NCBI GenBank assembly: GCA_035272265.1
Contig: DATEQV010000249.1
Coordinates: 1-5,995, forward strand
DNA length: 5,995 nt
Direction of reading: 5' to 3'
DNA from: Acidisphaera sp035272265
GTDB taxonomy: Bacteria; Pseudomonadota; Alphaproteobacteria; Acetobacterales; Acetobacteraceae
In this document: positions 1 through 5,825 of the stretch, piece after piece
How the letters are laid out: the number at the start of each line of letters is the position of its first letter
Position numbering within the stretch: position 1 is the stretch's first letter
Translations under genes and position numbers: made by a program
The notes under the pieces: model-generated
Database searches by the model: none
The model's input: only the letters and a program-made list of their open reading frames with translations
What the model was told of the DNA's origin: nothing

Positions 1-1639
1 GCAGGGCAGGGTCGGTGTAGGCAAGCCGGTTCGGATCGGCTGCGACGCGGCGAGCGATGCGGCGATATCGCAGCACCAGCGCGCCCCAGCGCGTCGCGGT
101 GCGGAGGAAATCGAACGCGCGCCAGGGGTAGAACAGCACCGGGTTGAGCACCCGCGTGCCTGGACGGCGCTGGGTGCGGAGCTTGCGGCGAATCAGGCCG
201 AACTGCAGCGGGTGGACGCCCTCGATGCGCGTGGCGCCCGCGAAGATCGTCGCTGCGTCGGTCACCTTGCTCAGCCTGATGCCGCTGGCGGCGGCGCGCC
301 GCATGATCGTCTCGACATGCGCGTCCGTGTAGTAGCGGGCCCACGCGTTGCGATAGACCTGCTCCCACGCCGCCTTCGACATTTTCGGGTGCGCCGTGCA
401 GACATGCTCGAGGTCGTAGTTGTTCATGTCGGGGTCCATGGCGACGCCGCGCAGGTGCAGCGTCTTGTGGTCCTCCGAGCCCGGCAGCGGCGTGAGGAAA
501 AAGAACTCCAGGATGTCGATCGGCAGCTCACGCTTGATGATCTCGATGTCGCGGGCGATCGAGGCCGGCGTGTCGTTCGGGAACCCGAGGATGTAGCCCG
601 CCCAGGTCATCACCTTCTCGCGGCGCCACGCCTGCAGCATGGCGCGATATTCCCAGATCTTGTTCTGGCGCTTCTTGGTGCCGAGCAGGGATTCCGGATT
701 GATGTTCTCGAGCCCGATGAAGACGGCGTTGCACCCCGCCCGCGCGGCCTTCTCGATGAAGTTCGGGGTACGGTGACACAGCGTATCCACCTGCAGCAGC
801 AGACGGATGGAGATGCCCTCGCGTTCGCGCAGCTCGATCAGCCGGTCGAGGATCGGCTCCCAGTTGCGGTTGCGCGCGAAATTGTCGTCGGTGACAAAGA
901 AACGCTGCACGCCCTGGGCATGGTTGGCGCGGATGATGGCCTCGACGTCATCCGCGGTTCGATAGCGGGACTTGCGGCCCTGGACGTTGATGATCGTGCA
1001 GAAGCTGCATTGAAACGGGCAGCCGCGGCCCGCGTCGAAGCTTGCGTAATGGCCGGCGACGCGCGCGACCACATGCCGCGGCAGCAGGGGGAGCGTCGCC
1101 TCCTCCATGTCCAGCAGGTCGGTCAGATAGTTGTAGATCGGCCTCGCCTCGTCGCGGTCGATGTCGCGCAGCAGCGGGGCCATTCGCCCCTCGCCTTCGC
1201 CGGCGAACAGGATGATCCCGAGATCGACGGCCTCCTGGATCTCGGGCGGCAGAACCGGGAGCATCGAGAGGCAGCCACTGACATGAAAGCCGCCGACCAC
1301 GACGGGGATGCCAGCGGCGCGGAACCGGCGGCCGAGGTCGAGCGCACGAGGGAACTGGTTCGACTGCACGCCGACCAGGCCGACGAAGCCGCCGCCGGCC
1401 GCTCGAATGCGGCCCACCGCCGCCTCGACATCGATCACCGTGTTGCACTCGTCCCAGGCCTCGACGTCGATGGCGACGTCGGGGCCGAGCGCCTGGGCGG
1501 CCGCGCAGTCGCTGACCAGGCCATGGATGCTGGCAAGGCTGTTCGACGGAATCGTCGAGCGCCGCCACTGAACGACGTAGCCGCGATCGTCGTAGCGCGA
1601 CGGCTTGATCAGGATGACCCTGAAGGAACGGCGTGTCAT
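1..1639 (-). CDS. B12-binding-domain-type radical SAM protein, C-terminus cut by window edge
   Basis: The reading frame is open from the ATG at 1639 to base 1 with no stop, giving 546 codons; the C-terminus lies outside the window. Residues 1-160 look like the Rossmann-type B12-binding domain that precedes many radical SAM domains: a beta strand VILIKPS at 8-14, VVVGGFHVSG at 113-122 and FAGEGEG at 145-151. The radical SAM core follows, with the 4Fe-4S/SAM motif C207-x3-C211-x2-C214 (GCPFQCSFC) and a later IGLEN at 308-312. The classical DxHxxG cobalamin-ligand motif is not visible, so cobalamin, if used, may bind base-off without a His ligand. The family cleaves SAM to a radical for difficult methylations or rearrangements; the substrate here is unknown. 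The start is well determined: the frame runs back to the dmeF stop at 1748-1750 with no other ATG, GTG or TTG. A weak GGAAG lies 6 bases upstream. Class confidence is high, function low. Confidence 0.9.
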   Translation of the reverse strand, partial: MTRRSFRVILIKPSRYDDRGYVVQWRRSTIPSNSLASIHGLVSDCAAAQALGPDVAIDVEAWDECNTVIDVEAAVGRIRAAGGGFVGLVGVQSNQFPRALDLGRRFRAAGIPVVVGGFHVSGCLSMLPVLPPEIQEAVDLGIILFAGEGEGRMAPLLRDIDRDEARPIYNYLTDLLDMEEATLPLLPRHVVARVAGHYASFDAGRGCPFQCSFCTIINVQGRKSRYRTADDVEAIIRANHAQGVQRFFVTDDNFARNRNWEPILDRLIELREREGISIRLLLQVDTLCHRTPNFIEKAARAGCNAVFIGLENINPESLLGTKKRQNKIWEYRAMLQAWRREKVMTWAGYILGFPNDTPASIARDIEIIKRELPIDILEFFFLTPLPGSEDHKTLHLRGVAMDPDMNNYDLEHVCTAHPKMSKAAWEQVYRNAWARYYTDAHVETIMRRAAASGIRLSKVTDAATIFAGATRIEGVHPLQFGLIRRKLRTQRRPGTRVLNPVLFYPWRAFDFLRTATRWGALVLRYRRIARRVAADPNRLAYTDPAL

Positions 1640-1747
1640 GCGCGGCTTCCGTCCAAACGGGAGCGAGCCGCCAGGCCGGCACGGCTTGCCGATTGGTTTG
1701 CGCTTACCCGAAAAGACTTGCCCGCGAAAAGAGCCCCGAAGCGAAAA
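1640..1747. other. Intergenic region between dmeF and the radical SAM gene
   Basis: This 108-base gap separates two co-directional minus-strand genes. CGAAAA (TTTTCG in the direction of transcription) occurs three times, at 1709-1714, 1725-1730 and 1742-1747, spaced 16 and 17 bases. I found no strong hairpin followed by a T-run, so no intrinsic terminator is supported and read-through from dmeF is possible. No convincing -35/-10 pair is visible. On the minus strand the gap is also open in the frame shared by both genes. Confidence 0.5.
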
Positions 1748-2689
1748 TCAGGCGGCTCGCTCGACCTGGATCGTGAGGTGTGACAGCGCGGTGACGCGGG
1801 CGAGCCGTTCGCGGTAGAATTGCGGGTCGCGATCTTCACCTGTCTGCACCGCGAGGATGGCGCCGAGATGGCCGGGGCCGAGCCGCCAGACGTGAAGATC
1901 GGCGACACGGTCCCCCGCGGCTTCGACGGCGCCGCGCAACTCGCTGGTGACCCGCTGGTCCGGGTTCACGTCGAGCAGGATGGCGCCGGTGTCGCGAATC
2001 AGCCCGTACGACCAGCTTGCGATCACGCACGCGCCGATGATGCCGGCCAGAGGATCCATCCAGAGCCAGCCGAAGGCGCGCGCCATCAGCAGGCCGACGA
2101 TGACGAGCACGGACACCGCGGCGTCCGCCATCACGTGGATCACCGCGGCGCGCATGTTGTTGTCCCGGTGCGAGGCGTCGCGGCCGTGCTCGTGATGGTC
2201 GTGATCGTGGTGATGATGGTGATGGCCGCCGCCCGCCAGCAGCCAGGCGGACGCGATGTTGACGCAGAGCCCCAAGGCGGCGATCGGCACCGCCTCCGCA
2301 AAGCGGATCGGCACTGGCTCGATGAACCGGCTGATCGCCTCGTAGCCGATCAGCACCGCGATCATCGCCAGGATGATCGCGCTGGTGAACCCGGCGAGGT
2401 CGCCGAGCTTCCCCGTCCCGAACGTGAAGCGCGGGTCGTCCGCATGCCTGCGGGCGTAGCTGTAGGCGAGTGCGGCGAGCAGCATCGCGCCGGCATGCGT
2501 GCTCATGTGCAGCCCGTCGGCGATCAGTGCGATGGAGCCGAACAGCCAGCCCCCGACGATCTCCAGCAGCATCATCGCGCCGCACAGCACGATGACGGCC
2601 CATGTCCGGCTCTCGGCATGCTCGTGCCCTTCGCCGAGAAAGACATGGCTGTGAACGGCCGGAAACACCGGCATCTCGAGCTCGGCCAT
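1748..2689 (-). CDS. dmeF: CDF-family Co(II)/Ni(II) efflux transporter DmeF
   Basis: This 313-residue inner-membrane protein belongs to the cation diffusion facilitator family, which exports divalent metal in exchange for protons. Six hydrophobic segments lie at about 30-50, 55-77, 97-117, 131-153, 180-203 and 207-229, followed by a cytosolic C-terminal domain. Metal-site residues are visible in TM2 (D58, H61, H65 in ADGLHMSTHA) and TM5 (H185 and D189, an HxxxD). A His-rich cytosolic loop, residues 156-174, lies between TM4 and TM5. The N-terminal SHVFLGE segment, the TFGTGKLGDLAGF segment and the upstream RcnR-like regulator match the DmeF subgroup rather than zinc-specific ZitB/CzcD. The start at 2689 is chosen because GAGG, overlapping the dmeR stop, lies 6 bases upstream. 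An ATG at 2701 (ATGA overlap with dmeR) would add four residues and has no clear Shine-Dalgarno. Metal specificity for Co/Ni is inferred from the family and its neighbour. Confidence 0.93.
   Translation of the reverse strand: MAELEMPVFPAVHSHVFLGEGHEHAESRTWAVIVLCGAMMLLEIVGGWLFGSIALIADGLHMSTHAGAMLLAALAYSYARRHADDPRFTFGTGKLGDLAGFTSAIILAMIAVLIGYEAISRFIEPVPIRFAEAVPIAALGLCVNIASAWLLAGGGHHHHHHDHDHHEHGRDASHRDNNMRAAVIHVMADAAVSVLVIVGLLMARAFGWLWMDPLAGIIGACVIASWSYGLIRDTGAILLDVNPDQRVTSELRGAVEAAGDRVADLHVWRLGPGHLGAILAVQTGEDRDPQFYRERLARVTALSHLTIQVERAA
2168..2224 (-). repeat. Low-complexity tract encoding the DmeF His-rich loop
   Basis: On the plus strand this stretch is dominated by reiterated GTGATG/GTGATC/GTGCTC-like units. 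On the coding strand they give CAC/CAT codons interspersed with Asp and Glu codons. The tract encodes the metal-binding loop between TM4 and TM5 of DmeF (residues 156-174). Such tracts can expand or contract by slippage, changing loop length while keeping the frame. Confidence 0.7.
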
Positions 2690-2694
2690 GGCAG

Positions 2695-2700
2695 CCCTCA
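2695..2700 (-). promoter_or_regulatory. Shine-Dalgarno for dmeF overlapping the dmeR stop codon
   Basis: On the minus strand the sequence TGAGGG contains the dmeR TGA stop and the GAGG core of a ribosome binding site. The core lies 6 bases upstream of the ATG at 2689. This decides the dmeF start against the ATG at 2701 and implies translational coupling between regulator and exporter. Confidence 0.6.
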
Positions 2701-2976
2701 TTTCATGTAGGTACGCACGACCGCCAGCAGTTCGTCGGCGGCCTGACGGTTCAACGCGCCGGGATGTTTTTCGGGATCGACCAGATGCGTGCGCACGTGA
2801 TCTTCGACGACCTCCGCCATGAGCCCGGCCATCGCCGCGCGCGTGCTGGCCAGCAGGTGCATCACCTGCTCGCAGCCAGCCTCGCTCTCCAGCGCACGCT
2901 CGACGGCCTCGACCTGCCCGCGGATGCGGCGCACGCGCGCCAGTAGCTTCTGTTTCTCTCGAACGGTGTGCGTCAT
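2698..2976 (-). CDS. dmeR: RcnR/CsoR-family Ni/Co-responsive repressor DmeR
   Basis: This 92-residue all-helical protein (family usual about 90) belongs to the CsoR/RcnR/FrmR group of tetrameric DNA-binding repressors, whose DNA release is triggered by metal or an electrophile. The N-terminus MTHTVREKQKLLARVRRIRG is the typical first helix. The four metal-ligand positions of E. coli RcnR are all present at identical numbering: H3, C35, H60 and H64. FrmR-type formaldehyde sensors lack this full set and CsoR copper sensors use another, so Ni/Co sensing is favoured. The gene ends 8 bases before dmeF, so the pair is an operon, and the G-tract inverted repeat just upstream of its start is the likely operator for autoregulation. 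The ATG at 2976 gives the correct family N-terminus with H3. There is no clear Shine-Dalgarno, only a GGGCGGG run directly before the ATG. FrmR is the main alternative and is less likely. Confidence 0.9.
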   Translation of the reverse strand: MTHTVREKQKLLARVRRIRGQVEAVERALESEAGCEQVMHLLASTRAAMAGLMAEVVEDHVRTHLVDPEKHPGALNRQAADELLAVVRTYMK

Positions 2977-2988
2977 CCCGCCCGCTTA

Positions 2989-3009
2989 GCATAGGGGGTT
3001 ACCCTATGC
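2989..3009. promoter_or_regulatory. Putative DmeR operator (G-tract inverted repeat)
   Basis: A perfect 8-bp inverted repeat, GCATAGGG and CCCTATGC, is separated by the 5-base spacer GGTTA, placing a run of five G (2994-2998) at its core. RcnR-like repressors are known to bind short inverted repeats containing a G/C tract. The site lies 12 bases upstream of the dmeR start codon and would overlap the promoter, so a bound repressor would block dmeRF transcription. A TATGCT match to a -10 box lies in the dyad on the minus strand (2988-2993), but no good -35 is visible. Binding is inferred, not shown. Confidence 0.75.
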
Positions 3010-3051
3010 CAGGATCCGTGATCCCGAATGCGGACGCCGCCCGCGAACCGC

Positions 3052-3903
3052 CTACAGCATCTCCAGGCCGCGCTTGCGCTTGGGCGGCGGATAGGCGGCG
3101 TCGATATCGGCGAGGTCCTGCGCGGTCAGGCGCAGCCCGGCGGCCGCGGCGTTCGCGCGCACGTGCCCGGGATCGCTCGCCTTCGGTATCGAGATCACGT
3201 TGCCTCCGCGCAGACCCCAGGCGATCGCGACCTGCGCGGGCTTGGCGCCGTGCCGTGCGGCGATCGTCACCAGCGCCTTCGAACGCAGCAAGGCGCCGCC
3301 CTGCCCCACCGGCGAATACGCCATGATCGGCATCCCGCGTTCGGCCAACCACGGCACGAGGTCGAAGTCGATCCCCCGCGCGCCCGGATTATACAGCACC
3401 TGGTTGGCCGCGCAGTGCGCGCCGTCCGGCACGCCGTCCAGCTCCGTCATGTCGTCGACGTCGAAGTTCGACACGCCCCACGCGCCGATCTTGCCGGACG
3501 CGCGCAGCGCCTCGAACGCGGCGACCGTCTCCGCCAACGGCGTGCCGCCGCGCCAGTGCAGCAGGTACAGATCGATCCGGTCGGTGCGCAGGCGCGCAAG
3601 ACTGCGCTCGCAGGCGCGCGGCACGCCGGTTCGCGTGGCATTGTGCGGATAGACCTTCGAGACGATGAACACCGCGTCGCGGCGCCCGGCGACGGCATCC
3701 GCCACCACCTCCTCCGCCCCGCCGTCGCCGTACATCTCGGCGGTGTCGATCAGCGTCATGCCGAGATCGATGCCGAGGCGCAGCGCATCGGCCTCCGCGC
3801 GGCGGTCAGTGCGGCCCTCGCCCATCCGCCACGTTCCCTGGCCGATCGCCGGCACCTCCCGTCCGCCCGCCGCGTCAGAGAACCGCACGATCGGCATGGT
3901 CAT
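3052..3903 (-). CDS. Aldo/keto reductase
   Basis: This 283-residue cytosolic NAD(P)H-dependent oxidoreductase of the AKR superfamily (TIM barrel) interconverts carbonyls and alcohols. The complete catalytic tetrad is visible: D53 and Y58 in IDTAEMYG, K83 in VSKVY and H116 in LYLLHW. The cofactor phosphate-binding region is IPKASDPGHVRAN at 239-251, and GVSNFD lies at 143-148. Length is normal for a short AKR (about 270-285). It is the third gene of the minus-strand operon, starting 3 bases after the M19 peptidase stop. A strong GGAGGA at 3911-3916, 7 bases upstream, fixes the start at the ATG at 3903 rather than 3897. The C-terminus (KRKRGLEML) is intact. The physiological substrate cannot be read from the sequence; the neighbours suggest a small catabolic or detoxification module, but that is inference. 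Confidence 0.95.
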   Translation of the reverse strand: MTMPIVRFSDAAGGREVPAIGQGTWRMGEGRTDRRAEADALRLGIDLGMTLIDTAEMYGDGGAEEVVADAVAGRRDAVFIVSKVYPHNATRTGVPRACERSLARLRTDRIDLYLLHWRGGTPLAETVAAFEALRASGKIGAWGVSNFDVDDMTELDGVPDGAHCAANQVLYNPGARGIDFDLVPWLAERGMPIMAYSPVGQGGALLRSKALVTIAARHGAKPAQVAIAWGLRGGNVISIPKASDPGHVRANAAAAGLRLTAQDLADIDAAYPPPKRKRGLEML

Positions 3904-3906
3904 CGG

Positions 3907-4953
3907 TCAGTCCTCCGCGATCGCCTCCGCCGCGCGCAGGACCCTCAGCATGTTGCCGCCCCACAGCGCCGCCACGTCGCGCCGATCATAGCCCCGCCGC
4001 AGCAGTTCGGCGGTCACGTTCGCGCTCTCGCTCGCGTCGCGCCATCCGACCACCGCGCCGCCGCCGTCGAAATCCGAGCCGATGCCGACATGCGCGATGC
4101 CGATCCGGCCCACCGCGTGGTCGATGTGATCAACCACGTCGCCGACGGTGACCTCGGTCTCCTTCGCGCGCAGCCGCAGGAAGCCGGAGACGGCCGTGAT
4201 CTGCACCACGCCGCCGGTGTCGCGCAGCGCGTCCATCGTCTCGTCATCGATGTTGCGCGGGTGGTCGCACAGCGCGCGCACGCAGGAATGCGTCGCCACC
4301 ACCGGCGCGCGCGAGATCGACGCCACCTCCAGCGCCGCCTCGCGCGCCAAATGCGACACGTCGGCCAGCATGCCGAGCCGGTTGAGCACCGGGATCGCCG
4401 CGCGGCCGAGCGGCGACAGGCCGCCATGCAGCGCCGGCGGGTCATGCAGGTCGGCGCGCGCGATGGCGCTGTCGGCCAAGGCGTTGTGGCCGTTGTGGGT
4501 GATCGTCAGGTAGCGCGCGCCGAGGGCGCGCAGTGTCTCGAGGCGTCGCAGGTCGGTGCCGATCGCGTAGCCGTTCTCCACGCAACCGACGATGGCCACC
4601 ACGCCGTCCCGCGACGCCTGCTCGATCTCGTCGGCGGTCGTCGCGTGGCGCGCGCCGGGGCACTCGCCCATCCGCGCGATGGCCCGCAGCATCGCGCAGG
4701 CGCGGTCGAAGGCCTCGCCTTCGGCGGTCGGCGTGCGCGGGCCCTGCGGGACATAGGCGGCGAAGAAAGCCGCGCCGATGCCGCCGCGCTTGAGCTTCGG
4801 CAGCTCCACGCGGCGCCAGCTCGGTTCGGCAAACGCCGGCCCGTCCGGCCAGGGGATGTCGATGTGGCTGTCGAGCGCCAGCACGCCGGCGTGCACCGCG
4901 CGCACCTCGTCCGATGCGAACAGCCCGGCGGGTTCGATCGGCATGTCGTTCAT
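3907..4953 (-). CDS. M19 family dipeptidase (membrane-dipeptidase family)
   Basis: This 348-residue binuclear-zinc peptidase belongs to the renal dipeptidase-like M19 family, which cleaves dipeptides, including some with D-residues or dehydro-residues. Expected metal ligands are all present: H30 and D32 in DSHIDIPW, bridging E126 in GCVENG, H201 in ADVSHLA and H222 in VATHSCVRALCDHPRN. D294 in GSDFDGG and the substrate-binding R233 are also present. No signal peptide or membrane segment is visible, so the protein is probably cytosolic despite the family name. The start at 4953 overlaps the upstream stop (TGATG), with GGAAGG 8 bases upstream; the open frame continues to 5319, but that part is shadow of the upstream gene. 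The AKR gene follows after 3 bases. The substrate is unknown; related family members include enzymes for cyclic or secondary-metabolite dipeptides. Confidence 0.95.
   Translation of the reverse strand: MNDMPIEPAGLFASDEVRAVHAGVLALDSHIDIPWPDGPAFAEPSWRRVELPKLKRGGIGAAFFAAYVPQGPRTPTAEGEAFDRACAMLRAIARMGECPGARHATTADEIEQASRDGVVAIVGCVENGYAIGTDLRRLETLRALGARYLTITHNGHNALADSAIARADLHDPPALHGGLSPLGRAAIPVLNRLGMLADVSHLAREAALEVASISRAPVVATHSCVRALCDHPRNIDDETMDALRDTGGVVQITAVSGFLRLRAKETEVTVGDVVDHIDHAVGRIGIAHVGIGSDFDGGGAVVGWRDASESANVTAELLRRGYDRRDVAALWGGNMLRVLRAAEAIAED
3911..3916 (-). promoter_or_regulatory. Strong Shine-Dalgarno for the aldo/keto reductase
   Basis: GGAGGA on the minus strand, embedded in the last codons of the M19 peptidase gene, lies 7 bases before the ATG at 3903. 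It decides the aldo/keto reductase start and shows that the two genes are co-transcribed. Confidence 0.75.
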
Positions 4954-5744
4954 CAGCCGCGCCTTCCGGCGGCTGGCTCGCCACTGGCTTGCCCGATCGG
5001 CGACACCTCGCCCGTCATGCCGGCCAATACCTCGGCGACATGGCGCACCTGCACCTTGCTGCCTTCGCGCGAGAGCCGTCCGGCCATGTTGAGCAGGCAG
5101 CCCAGGTCGCCCGCCAGCAGCAGCGGGGCACCGGTGGCCGCGACGTCCTGAGCCTTGTCGCTCGCCATGCGCACGGAGATGTCGGGATACTTCACGCAGA
5201 ACGTGCCGCCGAAACCGCAGCACACTTCGGGGTCGCGCATCTCGGCGATCGTCGCCCCCGCGGCCTCCAGCAGCCGCCGGGGCTGCGACTTGATGCCGAG
5301 CTCGCGAAGGCCGGCGCATGAATCATGATAGGTGACGGTGCCGTCCCAGTCTCCCGGCGGCTCGGTCATGCCGAGCACGTCGGTCAGGAAGCTGACCAGC
5401 TCGTAGGTGCGCGATGCGAACTCGTTGGCCGCGGCGCGCAGGTTGGGATCGTCGTCGAACAGGTGCGGCAGGTGCTCGCGCAGCATGCCGCCGCAGGACC
5501 CGGACGGCACGACCACGTAATCGAAGCCGCGGAACGCATCGATGATGCCGCGGGCGAGGTCGCGAGCGGTCGCTCGGTCGCCGGTGTTGTACGCCGGCTG
5601 GCCGCAGCAGGTCTGCGCGCGCGGCACCTCGACCTGGCAGCCGGCGGCCTCCAGCAGGCGGATGGCGGCGAAGCCGACGGTGGGGCGGTAGAGATCGACG
5701 AGGCAGGTGACGAACAGCGCGACGCGCGGGCGGGCTTGCAGCAT
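4953..5744 (-). CDS. Two-CCG-domain (Fe-S)-binding oxidoreductase subunit, LutA/YkgE-like
   Basis: This 263-residue protein consists of two cysteine-rich CCG domains, as in LutA/YkgE and the C-terminal halves of GlcF and HdrB. The repeats are plain: C14, C46-C47-G and C84 in the first; C143, C175-C176-G and C216 in the second. Equivalent cysteines are 129-132 residues apart. CCG domains bind Fe-S clusters and serve in electron transfer from hydroxyacid (lactate, glycolate) dehydrogenation or in disulfide chemistry. LutA is about 240 residues; this one carries some 20 extra C-terminal residues (GEVSPIGQASGEPAAGRRG) that overlap the next gene's ribosome-binding region. No membrane segment is seen, so it is cytosolic. 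It is the first gene of the operon with the M19 peptidase and AKR, and LutB/LutC are not adjacent. The ATG at 5744 has no clear Shine-Dalgarno but gives the normal family N-terminus (VALFVTCLVD). Confidence 0.92.
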   Translation of the reverse strand: MLQARPRVALFVTCLVDLYRPTVGFAAIRLLEAAGCQVEVPRAQTCCGQPAYNTGDRATARDLARGIIDAFRGFDYVVVPSGSCGGMLREHLPHLFDDDPNLRAAANEFASRTYELVSFLTDVLGMTEPPGDWDGTVTYHDSCAGLRELGIKSQPRRLLEAAGATIAEMRDPEVCCGFGGTFCVKYPDISVRMASDKAQDVAATGAPLLLAGDLGCLLNMAGRLSREGSKVQVRHVAEVLAGMTGEVSPIGQASGEPAAGRRG

Positions 5745-5825
5745 CGGCCGAAGGTAGGCCCGCGGGGCAGGGTCCGGCTAGCGGTACGTATGTAGCACCG
5801 CGCAGCACCGGCTTATATCTCGGCC
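5745..5825. promoter_or_regulatory. Divergent intergenic promoter region
   Basis: These 81 bases separate the minus-strand Fe-S-protein operon from the plus-strand Tim44-like gene and presumably hold both promoters. AGCACCG is repeated directly at 5794-5800 and 5804-5810, one helical turn apart. GCGGT and ACCGC (5781-5785, 5797-5801) form a short inverted repeat. An AT-rich TTATAT (5813-5818) could serve as a -10 box for either strand (TATAAG on minus at 5812-5817), but no -35 match is convincing. Promoter assignment is inference. Confidence 0.4.

Noticed and set aside
948..1682. A 244-codon minus-strand open frame beginning upstream of the radical SAM start
   Set aside because: It is a frame-shifted shadow of the radical SAM gene, Arg/Pro-rich, without motifs.
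212..1783. A 523-codon plus-strand open frame opposite the radical SAM gene
   Set aside because: The minus-strand frame shows the CxxxCxxC cluster and a coherent 546-codon protein. The plus-strand translation is low-complexity Arg/Asp/Ala/Val.
2690..2992. N-terminal extension of dmeF to 2992 (414 codons in total)
   Set aside because: The extra residues are the dmeR gene read in another frame and do not resemble a CDF N-terminus. The ATG at 2689 has a Shine-Dalgarno.
3012..3024. Small inverted repeat GGATC-CGT-GATCC between the aldo/keto reductase stop and the dmeR operator, considered as a terminator or second operator
   Set aside because: It has only 5 base pairs with a 3-base loop and no T-run. 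It lacks the G-tract of the dmeR operator.
3028..5151. A 707-codon plus-strand open frame antisense to the aldo/keto reductase and M19 genes
   Set aside because: Its translation is Arg/His/Ala/Gln-rich with no recognisable domain, while the minus strand carries complete catalytic motifs over the same bases. Long antisense frames are common at this GC content.
4954..5319. N-terminal extension of the M19 peptidase to 5319
   Set aside because: The extra segment is an out-of-frame reading of the Fe-S protein gene. The ATG at 4953 starts just before the family's conserved region and has an upstream GGAAGG.
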